Shown in pieces: positions 8,259-16,847 of a stretch of 64,000 nt of DNA. Position 1 is the stretch's first letter. Every line of letters begins with the position of its first letter. A program made the translations under genes and the position numbers. The notes under the pieces were generated by a model. It saw nothing but the letters and a program-made list of their open reading frames with translations. It was not told the DNA's origin and ran no database searches. Source of the DNA: Weissella confusa (lineage in GTDB: Bacteria; Bacillota; Bacilli; Lactobacillales; Lactobacillaceae); assembly GCA_016466735.1 (NCBI GenBank), contig JAAOED010000003.1, positions 80,707 to 144,706 on the forward strand, read 5' to 3'.

Positions 8259-9405
8259 TCTTGGTCACCACCAAACTATCAGCTGTCGTCGTCGCAATAC
8301 TGAACTGCGTCAATGGAATATCGGTCATTGACTGGGAAGCTGCTTTGGTTCCAATCTTGACCGTTGCCACAACAATACCGTTCACGTTGTCATAAATGTA
8401 CTTGTACAAGTATGAGAAGCGAACAGTTCCACCCATGGGAACGCTACCAAGATAGTCGTTCACAGCCTTCTTAACTTGATCAACACCGTCAATTTCGAAG
8501 TCGTTGTTAGTCGTAACGTCAACAGTCACGAAAATCGTTTCCTTAGTAGCATAATCGAACGCGACTACATTACCGGAAAAGCCAGCAGCGTCAGTCATCG
8601 TCTCTGTATGGCTGCCGACCATTAATATACCCGCCGAAACGGAATTGAACAGTGCATCTGCAATCTTCATTTCTTCACCACCATCAACATAGACGTGAAT
8701 TGTCTTAGCTGGGTTGCCGTATGAATCGACTGCCATTGTATTGTTCGTAACAACTTGAACACTCTTAACCCCTGGAACTTCCATAACGGCGGAAATTACA
8801 CCATTGACTGGGCTAGATGGCTTGGTATCATTGGCCAATCGAACACGATGCGCCAGTTCAGCATCCGTTTCGATATTTGCACCATTTTCCACGGCTTGTG
8901 GGTTGGTAACAGTGAAAATATCAGACGTTGGTTCAACCTGAGAAGTGATTGCATTGGCCGGTACGTTGTATTGCGCCCCAGTTTCCATTGCATACGCCGT
9001 TCCAGCCCCTGTTCCTGACGCAGATAACAGTACATCAGAACCTAACTGGTAGATTTTTCCGTCAGTCGTTTTGAACATTTTCCCAGCCAGAATGACAAAA
9101 CCAGGCGTACCAGTAAACGACAAGTCAACAATTGCTTGCTCGGCTGGATTGCGATACAAGCCAAAGTTAGAAGCAATCTTATCCAACGAAACACCGGTTG
9201 CTGTGCTCAAATACTGACTGTTATAGACCTTTTCAGCAAGCTTATAAATCAAGTCCAAAAAGAACGCCATCAGACGGATTAAGACACCAGCGACGGAGTG
9301 CGCAGATGTGTCGGAATCAGAACCAAACAGCTCTTGCCACTTGGCAGTCAAATCAACAACGATTGTTTCGTATTGTGGCCGTGTGAAGCCATTACTATCC
9401 AACAT
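8248..9405 (-). CDS. Baseplate J-like protein
   Basis: 385 aa, the length of gpJ/gp47-family baseplate wedge proteins. A helical N-terminal region (residues 1-70, containing ATGVSLDKIASNFGL) is followed by beta-rich domains including the typical N..A..AE..V..A......V.GV.SV pattern near residues 175-230. It forms the baseplate wedge with the gp25-like protein encoded upstream, which it overlaps by 11 bp. Confidence 0.88.
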   Translation of the reverse strand: MLDSNGFTRPQYETIVVDLTAKWQELFGSDSDTSAHSVAGVLIRLMAFFLDLIYKLAEKVYNSQYLSTATGVSLDKIASNFGLYRNPAEQAIVDLSFTGTPGFVILAGKMFKTTDGKIYQLGSDVLLSASGTGAGTAYAMETGAQYNVPANAITSQVEPTSDIFTVTNPQAVENGANIETDAELAHRVRLANDTKPSSPVNGVISAVMEVPGVKSVQVVTNNTMAVDSYGNPAKTIHVYVDGGEEMKIADALFNSVSAGILMVGSHTETMTDAAGFSGNVVAFDYATKETIFVTVDVTTNNDFEIDGVDQVKKAVNDYLGSVPMGGTVRFSYLYKYIYDNVNGIVVATVKIGTKAASQSMTDIPLTQFSIATTTADSLVVTKNGK

Positions 9406-9742
9406 CCAAAATCACCTCCGTAGTTTTTTGTTCACCATCAATAACTAAATCAAGTTTGATGTTTGCAACTCGTGCTGATAAATCAGCTGTAATTACTACA
9501 TCGTTCACTGCATTAATTCGTGGCTCTTGTGTCAAAGCATCACGAATAGCCGTGACAGCATAGCGTTCATTGTATTGCTTACCAATCAAGTCACTGGTAT
9601 CAAGCCCCATTTCAGCGTCGCCAATGAATGAGCCTAAGCTTGTTTCCAAAATAATCCTGATTGATTGCATAACTTCTTGATCAGCGTCAATGGCGTGTGC
9701 AAAGTCGATATCGCCATCATCAGCTAACAAAATATCTCGCAT
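9395..9742 (-). CDS. gp25/DUF2634-like baseplate wedge protein
   Basis: 115 aa. The pattern D.D......V.Q.I...L.T..G....D...G.D...L..K (residues 12-60) is that of the GPW/gp25 and DUF2634 group, the sheath-platform component of contractile tails. Placed spike - gp25 - J, the usual order. The ATG follows directly after the spike stop. Confidence 0.8.
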   Translation of the reverse strand: MRDILLADDGDIDFAHAIDADQEVMQSIRIILETSLGSFIGDAEMGLDTSDLIGKQYNERYAVTAIRDALTQEPRINAVNDVVITADLSARVANIKLDLVIDGEQKTTEVILDVG

Positions 9743-10101
9743 TAGTACACCTCGATAATGAATGCATCATTAAGACTGTGCATTCTAGTATTTGACAACG
9801 GGAACTCATCATTGCTGCCGTTGAAAGCGGCAATCGATCTGTCAATGAACAGTATCACGACCACGTCACCAACATGGACTTCATCACGCAACATTCGCCC
9901 AATATGCACACCAACAAGTGGTGCGCGGCTATTTCCGTCACTCTTCATAGCTAATGGCTGGACTTGAGCCTTTTTGCCGTCAGCATAGATACGGTCCACA
10001 CGACCCAACTGGGCGACGTTGATATTAGCAGAAATATTGTCAGGCAAAATATGCGTGAAGAACTCCACGTCATTGTTGTTTTTCTTAGCTTTTTTAGCCA
10101 T
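9742..10101 (-). CDS. Baseplate spike protein (Gp138-like)
   Basis: 119 aa. A Lys-rich start, then an OB-like beta domain (residues ~28-100) with a GRVDRIYADGKKAQVQP segment and a DVVVILFIDRS strand. This is the shape of small Gp138/gp5-type membrane-puncturing spikes. Coupled to the hub gene upstream by a TAATG stop-start overlap. Confidence 0.7.
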   Translation of the reverse strand: MAKKAKKNNNDVEFFTHILPDNISANINVAQLGRVDRIYADGKKAQVQPLAMKSDGNSRAPLVGVHIGRMLRDEVHVGDVVVILFIDRSIAAFNGSNDEFPLSNTRMHSLNDAFIIEVY

Positions 10102-10964
10102 TACTTCACCCCAATTTCAATTGATGTAGTCGGACTGGTACCGTCAAATGCATGTTCGCCACTAATCACAGTTCCCGTAATGTTAACGAACGTACTTTGA
10201 ATGTGGACATACTCACCAGTAGTAATTCGATAATTTAACAGACTCTCCGCTGAATATTGGTAGCGACCCATGCCGTCATCATCTTCATCCTTAACCCAGT
10301 CTTCATCTCGTCGCTCCATTGTTGGTGACGAAATCAAACCAGAACCATTGTTTAACTCAGCAGTACCGGTGTTGTTGTCGTCGTACATGTAACGCAATGT
10401 CAATTGTCCACGTCGATAGAACAAAGCTGAATGCGTGTCGCCAGCAATCTCTGCTAGTGCATCTAACGGTGAGCCGTCGACGGTATATCCTTCTGAATAG
10501 ACATGATCCTCACGCATTGAAACTTTGTTCAGATTAATACCAGAAACACTGACAATCTTGTCGATTATTGTTGAAGCCGCCGTTCCTTCACCAAACGTCA
10601 GTGATACATCTGGTAGCTTGCGATAATCAGTTCCTTCTACGACTCGTAATGTGTACTTATGGTCGCCGCCTTCAATCGTTGGCACCGTCGTTTTATAGAT
10701 AAATCCATCAAACAAAATACCGGTGTCACCGCTATAACCAGCAATCACTTGGACACGGTCACCTTCGTGAACACGATTGAAACTAATTTGTGACATATTC
10801 CAAATAACGATTTCACCGACACTCTGGTCATTGGTGTTATCAAATGGAATAGTAAATTCAATGTCCATGCTGTCGTTTGATTTTTGGTGATGGTATATGA
10901 GTTGTCCGGAGTCAGTCCAGATACTCAATTGAATTTCAAAATTGTATTGCACTGCATTTGCCAT
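10101..10964 (-). CDS. Baseplate hub protein (gp27-like)
   Basis: 287 aa, beta-rich. Position between plug and spike genes, the length, and a mid-protein segment with a TDYRKLPDVSLTFGEGT stretch followed by a DALAEIAGDT motif are typical of small myophage hub proteins. It joins tail tube and spike in the virion. Call rests mainly on synteny. Confidence 0.68.
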   Translation of the reverse strand: MANAVQYNFEIQLSIWTDSGQLIYHHQKSNDSMDIEFTIPFDNTNDQSVGEIVIWNMSQISFNRVHEGDRVQVIAGYSGDTGILFDGFIYKTTVPTIEGGDHKYTLRVVEGTDYRKLPDVSLTFGEGTAASTIIDKIVSVSGINLNKVSMREDHVYSEGYTVDGSPLDALAEIAGDTHSALFYRRGQLTLRYMYDDNNTGTAELNNGSGLISSPTMERRDEDWVKDEDDDGMGRYQYSAESLLNYRITTGEYVHIQSTFVNITGTVISGEHAFDGTSPTTSIEIGVK

Positions 10965-11305
10965 TACATCAGCTCCCCATCATCTTCTAAAGTCATCAGA
11001 TACAGAAAAACGGTCTTTCCGAAATTATCCGGAGAGACCGTTGTTTCTTTCTGTGATTCATCAAACGGCATGATATCGACTGCCGGTATTGCTGGGTTAG
11101 TATAGTCAGCCCACAAGCGACGCCCATAAACTAACTTCTCGCCCAAAACAATTGGCACCATTGAATTGTCATACAAATCGACTGTGTAGAATTCACCATA
11201 ATCATTGTAATTAAATTGTAGATAGACGTTGCCACCACCTAATTCAATTTCAAAAATCTCAGGCAGCTGTGCAACGTTTACGTCAATATATGCTCGTAAT
11301 GCCAT
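10964..11305 (-). CDS. Baseplate plug-family protein
   Basis: 113 aa from the ATG at 11305, which shares its A with the TAA of the gene upstream (TAATG). The longer reading frame to 11362 has no ribosome site. A single beta-rich domain starting ALRAYIDVN resembles the small plug proteins of contractile tails and contractile injection systems. Sits between the LysM baseplate protein and the hub. Confidence 0.65.
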   Translation of the reverse strand: MALRAYIDVNVAQLPEIFEIELGGGNVYLQFNYNDYGEFYTVDLYDNSMVPIVLGEKLVYGRRLWADYTNPAIPAVDIMPFDESQKETTVSPDNFGKTVFLYLMTLEDDGELM

Positions 11306-11865
11306 TACTTCACCCTTGCCCTTGCTCCAATTGGGATGAAACGGTCGGGCCAACCATTCCAAGCTCTTAGCTGATCAATAGACGTACCATATTGAACCCA
11401 CCAGCCCCAATAAGTATTACCAGCAACAACCGTAACGTACACACCAGGCGGTGGCGTTGCTTGCTTCTTACCGGCATTAACATTCTTATTCCAGGTAACC
11501 TTAACCGTTCTGACCCAAGTCAAGTCCACAGAAAACTTGATAGCGTTCTGATATCCACCATCTTCGTAGTCTTTGGTCAGATTACTCATCAGCATACTGT
11601 TATGCCGAATAGCACCAGAATAGCTGAGCAACGTACCGTTCTGCGACCAATCAAGCAACTGTTGATACTTCGCATCAATGTCTGACTGATTATTACCATT
11701 TATCCACCCACTGAACCTGAAGTTCTTGCTCTGCATCTGTGAATGGTCAGTAATCGGCGAACCATCTTCGACCGGATGTGTTGCGACATCAATATTCACG
11801 TCTTCATGCTCTGTTAATGAAAACACGTCAACAGAATGACCATTACTGTCATTGAATTTAGCCAT
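11305..11865 (-). CDS. Baseplate protein with C-terminal LysM-like domain
   Basis: 186 aa. The N-terminal ~125 residues are a beta-rich domain seen in baseplate proteins next to the tape measure. Residues ~140-186 form a degenerate LysM (V..GNTYW.....YGT....L..WNG). It corresponds in position to XkdP/gp53-type proteins thought to bind peptidoglycan or tape measure at tail assembly. 12 bp downstream of the tape measure gene. Confidence 0.72.
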   Translation of the reverse strand: MAKFNDSNGHSVDVFSLTEHEDVNIDVATHPVEDGSPITDHSQMQSKNFRFSGWINGNNQSDIDAKYQQLLDWSQNGTLLSYSGAIRHNSMLMSNLTKDYEDGGYQNAIKFSVDLTWVRTVKVTWNKNVNAGKKQATPPPGVYVTVVAGNTYWGWWVQYGTSIDQLRAWNGWPDRFIPIGARARVK

Positions 11866-11877
11866 CTAAGCACCTCC

Positions 11878-14800
11878 TTAAATCGTCGCTTGTGGCATAA
11901 TCGCGATCATCTTTTCACCAATTGTATTGGCAATCGCGTTAGCGTCAGCAGCACTCGCGTTTCCTTGAATGGTAACGTTAATTTGAATAGTCGGGTTGCT
12001 ACTGCTCTTTTGTGGGGCAAACGCATTTTTAGCACCATCAGTACCATTGGCATATCGTGGGAACAGCTTCTTAGTCGAATTACCATCTAGGACTTGCGTA
12101 CCAGCTGGCAAAACCGTGTTCAAATTGCGTTGATTTGGGAACAAGCCCATCAAACCGTTTGGCAACATGAACGCTTCACGCCAGTTTGAACCGCCAGCAT
12201 CATTAACAAGCGCCATACCACCACGGTGTCCGCCGGCAGTAGTTCCATTTGCATAATGTGGGACAAAGGCCTGTGAGAACGCACGCTTAGCCCCTGGAGT
12301 ACCAGTTGCTAGCTTGTCAGCACCCTTCCCCTTGACGTTAGCCGTAATAGTAACAGTCTTAGACTTCAAAGAATTAATTGCAGATTGAAGCGTTTTGACC
12401 TTTGAAGCAGCTGAAGAAGCAGCCGTACCAATCTTAGCCAATGATGATGAAATAGCTGACGCCTTTGAAGACGCCGTTGATACCATCTTGCTCATTTGAC
12501 TAGAGAATGAAGAAGCGGCCTTTGAGATACCTGACTTAATCGTTGAACTCCACTTGCTTGCACCTGACTTAATCGTGCTGTTTACACGGTTCATTCCAGA
12601 CTTGGCTTGTGAATTAAGAGAATTAAATCCTGACTCAGCACCCTTAAACTGGAATGCATTCTTAGCTGAAGTCTGAATCTTCTTAGATCCAGACTTCACT
12701 GTTGAATTCACCTTGTTCATACCAGATTTTGCTTGTGAGTTAAGCTTGCTAAAACCTGATGCAGAACTCTTAAACTTGAACATATTCTTGCCAGAGTTCT
12801 GGATTTTCTTAGAACCTGACTTAATGGTTTTATTGACCTTGTTAGTTCCAGACTTAGCCTGGGAATTCAACTTATTAAACCCAGACTTACTTGGCTTAAA
12901 CTTGAACATGTTTTTACCAGTGTTCTGAATCTTCTTAGAACCTGACTTCACTGTCCGGTTGACTTTGTTAATACCAGACTTTGCATCAGAGTTTAACTTA
13001 TTGAAACCTGACTTGCTGGTCTTGAACTTAAAGGCATCAGAACCCGCCTTTTGAACCTTTTTAGCACCGGACTTTGTAGACTTTTCCGCCTTGCTCATTC
13101 CTGACTTGGCTTTCTTGTTCAAGTCATTGAGTGCCTTGGCATTCTTCTTGCTATCTGCTTTGTCTTGCTTGTTGAGCTTATCAACAGCAGACTTCACATT
13201 TGAAGTTGACTTCTTCTTATTTCCTGACGCTTTTTTGCCACCGAACTTCTTGTTAGTCTTCTTTTGGTCCGACTTAAGTTGACTAGATAGCTTTCTGATT
13301 TCATCTGCATTACCGCTATCGATAGCGTCTTGCAAATCAAGCAATGCCTTTTGTTGCTTCTTAGACTTAGACTTGGATGCCTTACCCATTACTGAGTAAG
13401 TAGACTTCGCATCAGCAGCCCCAAGCCCCATTTCACCCAAATTAGAAACAAATTGTTCCTTATCGTGCTGTGATTGCGCCCAAGACTGTGCCTTGGCCAC
13501 GGCCTTAGCATTAGCTGTCGCCTTTTCTGACTTAGACTTCGTTCCCCCGAACAGTGAGCCAACCCAAGAGCCAGCCTTACCACCTAGCCAACCGCCAGCC
13601 ATTGAACCACCAATCGTGCCAAGAGGGCCTAAGAATGAACCTAATGCACCACCAACAGTTGCACCGACACCAGTTCCAATACCTTGACCAACACCCTTGT
13701 GACGGGCTAACGATCCGGCCTTTGTGCTTGCCATTGTTGTCATAACATCAACGCCAGCAAACAAACCGTTCATTAAAGGCATACCCTTGCCTAAGAACTT
13801 ACCAACTGATGAAAGTCCTTTGGTTGCTGTAGCTAGTGTTCCGCCAAACTTCGTAGCCTGTACTGCGGTTCCAGCTGAGCCGATACCAGATAGCAACTTT
13901 CCAGCTGTTGACTTAAAGAAACCTGTATTACGAGCTAATCGTCCGGCCTCACCAGCTGCGGTCAATCCTTGTAGTGATGCGCCCTTTGCGCTCAAGCGAG
14001 AAAACAGCCCTCCAGCCGCTTTTGCTTCAGCTTGAGCTGCCAAGCGTTCTGAACGTGTATTAAATTGTCCAGCACCGTTTGCTGAGGCACCGCCTACGCC
14101 ACCAGCACCATTCATTCCACTGGTACCAGTAAACCGACCAACTGCACTGCTAAACACGCTCGTAGCCTTGCTAAATACGCTATCGCTAGAACTGCGTGCC
14201 TTTGATAATCCAGGAATTATGCTAGAAAGGCCCTTGATACTATCACCAATCAGCCCTGCGCCACCTTTGAGCACCTTAAACGCAGCACCCGCTGTTAGCG
14301 CAACACCTACAAAGCGACCAACTGTGCTGATCACATCAGAAAGTTTTTTCTGCGAACCTTCAGGAAGCATTTTGCCAATGCTTGACCCAACGCTCTTAAT
14401 GCCATCAATCCCCTTTTTGATCACCGCAAAGGTATCTTTGACACCGCCCCAAGCACCGCCGCTAAACGCTTTGACGTAAGGCGCAATAATTCTGGCACCT
14501 TCACCAATTCCATTAGCTACGCCAACCAGCGAATCCGTTATGCGCTTTGAATTAGACTTCAGCTTGTCAATATCCGTGAAACTACCTGAAAGTTTTCCTA
14601 GAATATTCTTGAATGCGCCACCCTTAGCAATACCGTCAGAGAAACCTTGCATGATTTCAGACAGCATGTAGCCACCAGCAGCCTTACCAGAACGCAAGAC
14701 ACCAGGTAGCGTTGAATTGAAGCGTTCTGACGCCTTAGAGATACCACCAGAATTACCATATCGATCAATTCCACGGTATGCGGTTTGCGCAGATACAGCG

Positions 14801-15795
14801 CCCCAATCATAGCCCGTACCAGTTTTGTTCAAACCAAGTTCATGACCAGTTTCGCGCTTATACTCCTTACGAATAGCACGGGTAATTTTACCGTCGACCA
14901 GGTTCAATGACTTGGCAATTGCCCCGTTCATTTTACCCATATCACCGGTATTACCGATAGCTGTCTTAAGCATTTCCATTTCGCGTTGGTTAAGCGCATT
15001 GGCGTCTTGGATGTTGAACACACCCTTCAACAACTTTTGCGTCTTACCAACACTTCCAGAATACTCACCAGCATCTGAAGAATAAATTTGCTTGGCGAAA
15101 CCATTAGCTTCTGTGTAGTCATTACCTGCAAGAATTGCCGTACGCATGGTAGCATCACTTGCACGCTTAGCCTGCGCGGTCAGTTCAGCACCCTTAACAT
15201 TCTTGTGTGCGTCTTGGATAGAAGTCGCCCACATAGCTTGGCCTGATTGACGTTCTTTCAACGTTTCCCAACCAGTGTTGACCATGCCCTTAACACCATC
15301 AGCAAGCCCCATAACGGCAGTTGCGCCCAACATACCAACTGAGAACATGGCAGTTGCTTCTTTGAATGAGTCTTTCAGCTTTTGACCGGTTTTACTCATT
15401 TCGGCAGCCTGTTTCTGTGCAGCTTGTGCGCCACTCGAAGCAGACTGTTTTTGCGCATTGGCTGCGCTTTTAGCAGCCGATTCAAGTTTCTTGTATGACT
15501 CGGTTGCCCGATTAATGTCATCAATCTGCCCCTTGAATTGGTTACCACCAGAAGTCGACGTCTTCATTGCCGCTTCTGTTTTTTCACTCATAGCGCGCAA
15601 CTTCTCTAATGAATCAGTTGCACGCTTAGCACCATCTGAATAACCGTTGAATGAGTTACCAGACACCTTGCCAGAAAAGCCAGACAAACCTTGAGCAGCT
15701 TCTTTCAGCTCTCGTATGGCAGCACTGGCTTTCTTCAAGTCATCAATACCAGAGACGTTCATCTCCGTCTTGATTGTTGTTGAATATTCACCCAT
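11878..15795 (-). CDS. Tape measure protein
   Basis: 1305 aa, sets tail length. N-terminal ~150 residues are coiled coil; then Gly/Ala-rich membrane-active stretches (about residues 600-770); then Lys/Ser-rich repeats (~900-1090, four copies of a 42-residue unit); then a Ser/Ala-rich helical tract and a C-terminal region ending PTIQINVTIQGN. Its gene lies between the chaperone pair and the baseplate genes, as in all long-tailed phages. No lytic transglycosylase or peptidase motif was found. Confidence 0.9.
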   Translation of the reverse strand: MGEYSTTIKTEMNVSGIDDLKKASAAIRELKEAAQGLSGFSGKVSGNSFNGYSDGAKRATDSLEKLRAMSEKTEAAMKTSTSGGNQFKGQIDDINRATESYKKLESAAKSAANAQKQSASSGAQAAQKQAAEMSKTGQKLKDSFKEATAMFSVGMLGATAVMGLADGVKGMVNTGWETLKERQSGQAMWATSIQDAHKNVKGAELTAQAKRASDATMRTAILAGNDYTEANGFAKQIYSSDAGEYSGSVGKTQKLLKGVFNIQDANALNQREMEMLKTAIGNTGDMGKMNGAIAKSLNLVDGKITRAIRKEYKRETGHELGLNKTGTGYDWGAVSAQTAYRGIDRYGNSGGISKASERFNSTLPGVLRSGKAAGGYMLSEIMQGFSDGIAKGGAFKNILGKLSGSFTDIDKLKSNSKRITDSLVGVANGIGEGARIIAPYVKAFSGGAWGGVKDTFAVIKKGIDGIKSVGSSIGKMLPEGSQKKLSDVISTVGRFVGVALTAGAAFKVLKGGAGLIGDSIKGLSSIIPGLSKARSSSDSVFSKATSVFSSAVGRFTGTSGMNGAGGVGGASANGAGQFNTRSERLAAQAEAKAAGGLFSRLSAKGASLQGLTAAGEAGRLARNTGFFKSTAGKLLSGIGSAGTAVQATKFGGTLATATKGLSSVGKFLGKGMPLMNGLFAGVDVMTTMASTKAGSLARHKGVGQGIGTGVGATVGGALGSFLGPLGTIGGSMAGGWLGGKAGSWVGSLFGGTKSKSEKATANAKAVAKAQSWAQSQHDKEQFVSNLGEMGLGAADAKSTYSVMGKASKSKSKKQQKALLDLQDAIDSGNADEIRKLSSQLKSDQKKTNKKFGGKKASGNKKKSTSNVKSAVDKLNKQDKADSKKNAKALNDLNKKAKSGMSKAEKSTKSGAKKVQKAGSDAFKFKTSKSGFNKLNSDAKSGINKVNRTVKSGSKKIQNTGKNMFKFKPSKSGFNKLNSQAKSGTNKVNKTIKSGSKKIQNSGKNMFKFKSSASGFSKLNSQAKSGMNKVNSTVKSGSKKIQTSAKNAFQFKGAESGFNSLNSQAKSGMNRVNSTIKSGASKWSSTIKSGISKAASSFSSQMSKMVSTASSKASAISSSLAKIGTAASSAASKVKTLQSAINSLKSKTVTITANVKGKGADKLATGTPGAKRAFSQAFVPHYANGTTAGGHRGGMALVNDAGGSNWREAFMLPNGLMGLFPNQRNLNTVLPAGTQVLDGNSTKKLFPRYANGTDGAKNAFAPQKSSSNPTIQINVTIQGNASAADANAIANTIGEKMIAIMPQATI
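12560..13060 (-). repeat. 126-bp tandem repeats inside tape measure gene
   Basis: About four head-to-tail units of 42 codons, each with a KSGFNKLN..AKSG.NKVN.T core, then KSGSKKIQ and a K.MFKFK-type end. DNA identity between units is high but not complete. Unequal crossover here could change tail length by 42-residue steps. Confidence 0.8.
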
Positions 15796-16031
15796 TACTC
15801 TTCACCACCCAAACCAAAAGGACCGCTCACATAAGCTTGTTTCTTATCAGCCAGCGCATTTAGGTATTGCAGCTCTTTTAAAGTCGCATGATCAATTTCT
15901 TCTCGTGATGCAACACCCGCAATTACCGGCCATTCATATATCCAATTATCTTCAACATCCTTGTTAGTAAAGTATTCACTTGGATAGTGATTAGTCGTCA
16001 AACTCACCAAGAAACAAGTCTGCCTCGTCAA
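15795..16031 (-). CDS. Tail assembly chaperone extension (frameshift ORF)
   Basis: 78 codons open in the +1 (equivalently -2) frame relative to the chaperone and overlapping its 3' end by 41 bp. No ATG and no ribosome site at the start (only TTG), so it is most likely read as a fusion by ribosomal frameshifting, like lambda G-GT. It directly precedes the tape measure gene, whose ATG overlaps its stop. The visible protein is acidic and Tyr/Trp-rich. Confidence 0.65.
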   Translation of the reverse strand: MTRQTCFLVSLTTNHYPSEYFTNKDVEDNWIYEWPVIAGVASREEIDHATLKELQYLNALADKKQAYVSGPFGLGGEE

Positions 16032-16314
16032 TCAATTTTGATAGTCCTGGGCGCTCGTCGAATGAATCAACATCCAAACCAGCTGGTTCAACAACAACTT
16101 GCTCCAACAATTGGTCAGCAAATACAGAACGTGCAATCAAACCATTAGGCATGCGTGAGTTGTCCAAGATTTCCATTGCTGCACGCATTCCTGGGTATTG
16201 CAACTTGTACGTCCAGTCCTTACCATTCTTGTCCGTGATTACCACCGTCTTTTGCTTACCAAACTTATTCTCTGGCTTTGCTTCAACTTGTTGGTTCTTT
16301 ACTTCTTCTGACAT
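15991..16314 (-). CDS. Tail assembly chaperone
   Basis: 107 aa from the ATG at 16314 (GGAGG 9 nt upstream); the open frame extends to 16422 but without a ribosome site. Acidic protein with a KNGKDWTYKLQYPGMRAAM-type N-terminal half. Its position between tube and tape measure and the overlapping second frame identify it as the gpG-like chaperone that wraps the tape measure. Confidence 0.75.
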   Translation of the reverse strand: MSEEVKNQQVEAKPENKFGKQKTVVITDKNGKDWTYKLQYPGMRAAMEILDNSRMPNGLIARSVFADQLLEQVVVEPAGLDVDSFDERPGLSKLIDEADLFLGEFDD

Positions 16315-16375
16315 GTTAATATCCTCCAAATATAGACGGGCACCGGCCCTTAGTAATTTGTGGCCAATCGCCACT

Positions 16376-16434
16376 AGTAATGACACAGGAGTCGAACCTG
16401 TGCCATCAAAAAAAGCTATCAAAATTCGATTACT
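16376..16434 (-). ncRNA. T-arm/acceptor-like minihelix between tube and chaperone genes
   Basis: On the minus strand an 8-bp stem (GGCACAGG/CCTGTGTC) carries a canonical tRNA T-loop TTCGACT and is enclosed by AGTAAT.GA/TCATTACT. Together they mimic the acceptor-T half of a tRNA without D or anticodon arms. T7 lies in the connector, and two short GC hairpins follow at 16338-16372. Role unknown: leader structure, processing site, or degenerate tRNA remnant. Confidence 0.5.
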
Positions 16435-16835
16435 TATCGAACTTCAATAGCCATATCCAATGTTTCGATTGTGTAAGTTCGCTTAGGCGTTTGCTTACCA
16501 TAAGCACCGTCAGCCGGCTTCGCGATAAACGCACGCGTAGCAGAAATCTTCTCAGTATCTGACAAGATAACGACCGGGAATTGCTTGTGAGCATTTGCCA
16601 AGGTGTTCAAATACTTGTGAGAAGCGGAATTGCCTGACAAGTTAATCGTGATTTGTCCCAATCGTGAGTTGTTAACCGCGAATGAGGCGAACCCTTGCGC
16701 ATCAACTTCCGTTGTAATCATATCTTCCTTGTTGGTGTATGAAATCATATCACCGTCTTGGAACCCAATAATGACCTTGCCGTCAACGGTCAACGTGACC
16801 GACTTGGCGTCATAAGCCTTCATATCTTCAGCCAT
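16434..16835 (-). CDS. Tail tube protein (DUF3277-like)
   Basis: 133 aa, beta-rich, contains IIGFQDGDMISYTN and a GQITINLSGNSAS stretch typical of small contractile-tail tube proteins. It polymerises into the inner tail tube. Directly downstream of the sheath gene. Its stop is the first base pairing region of the minihelix feature. Confidence 0.8.
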   Translation of the reverse strand: MAEDMKAYDAKSVTLTVDGKVIIGFQDGDMISYTNKEDMITTEVDAQGFASFAVNNSRLGQITINLSGNSASHKYLNTLANAHKQFPVVILSDTEKISATRAFIAKPADGAYGKQTPKRTYTIETLDMAIEVR

Positions 16836-16847
16836 CTATATCACCCC

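Noticed and set aside
15991..16031. Canonical -1 frameshift heptamer for the tail chaperone
   Set aside because: Frame offset is +1/-2 and no X XXY YYZ sequence is present in the overlap.
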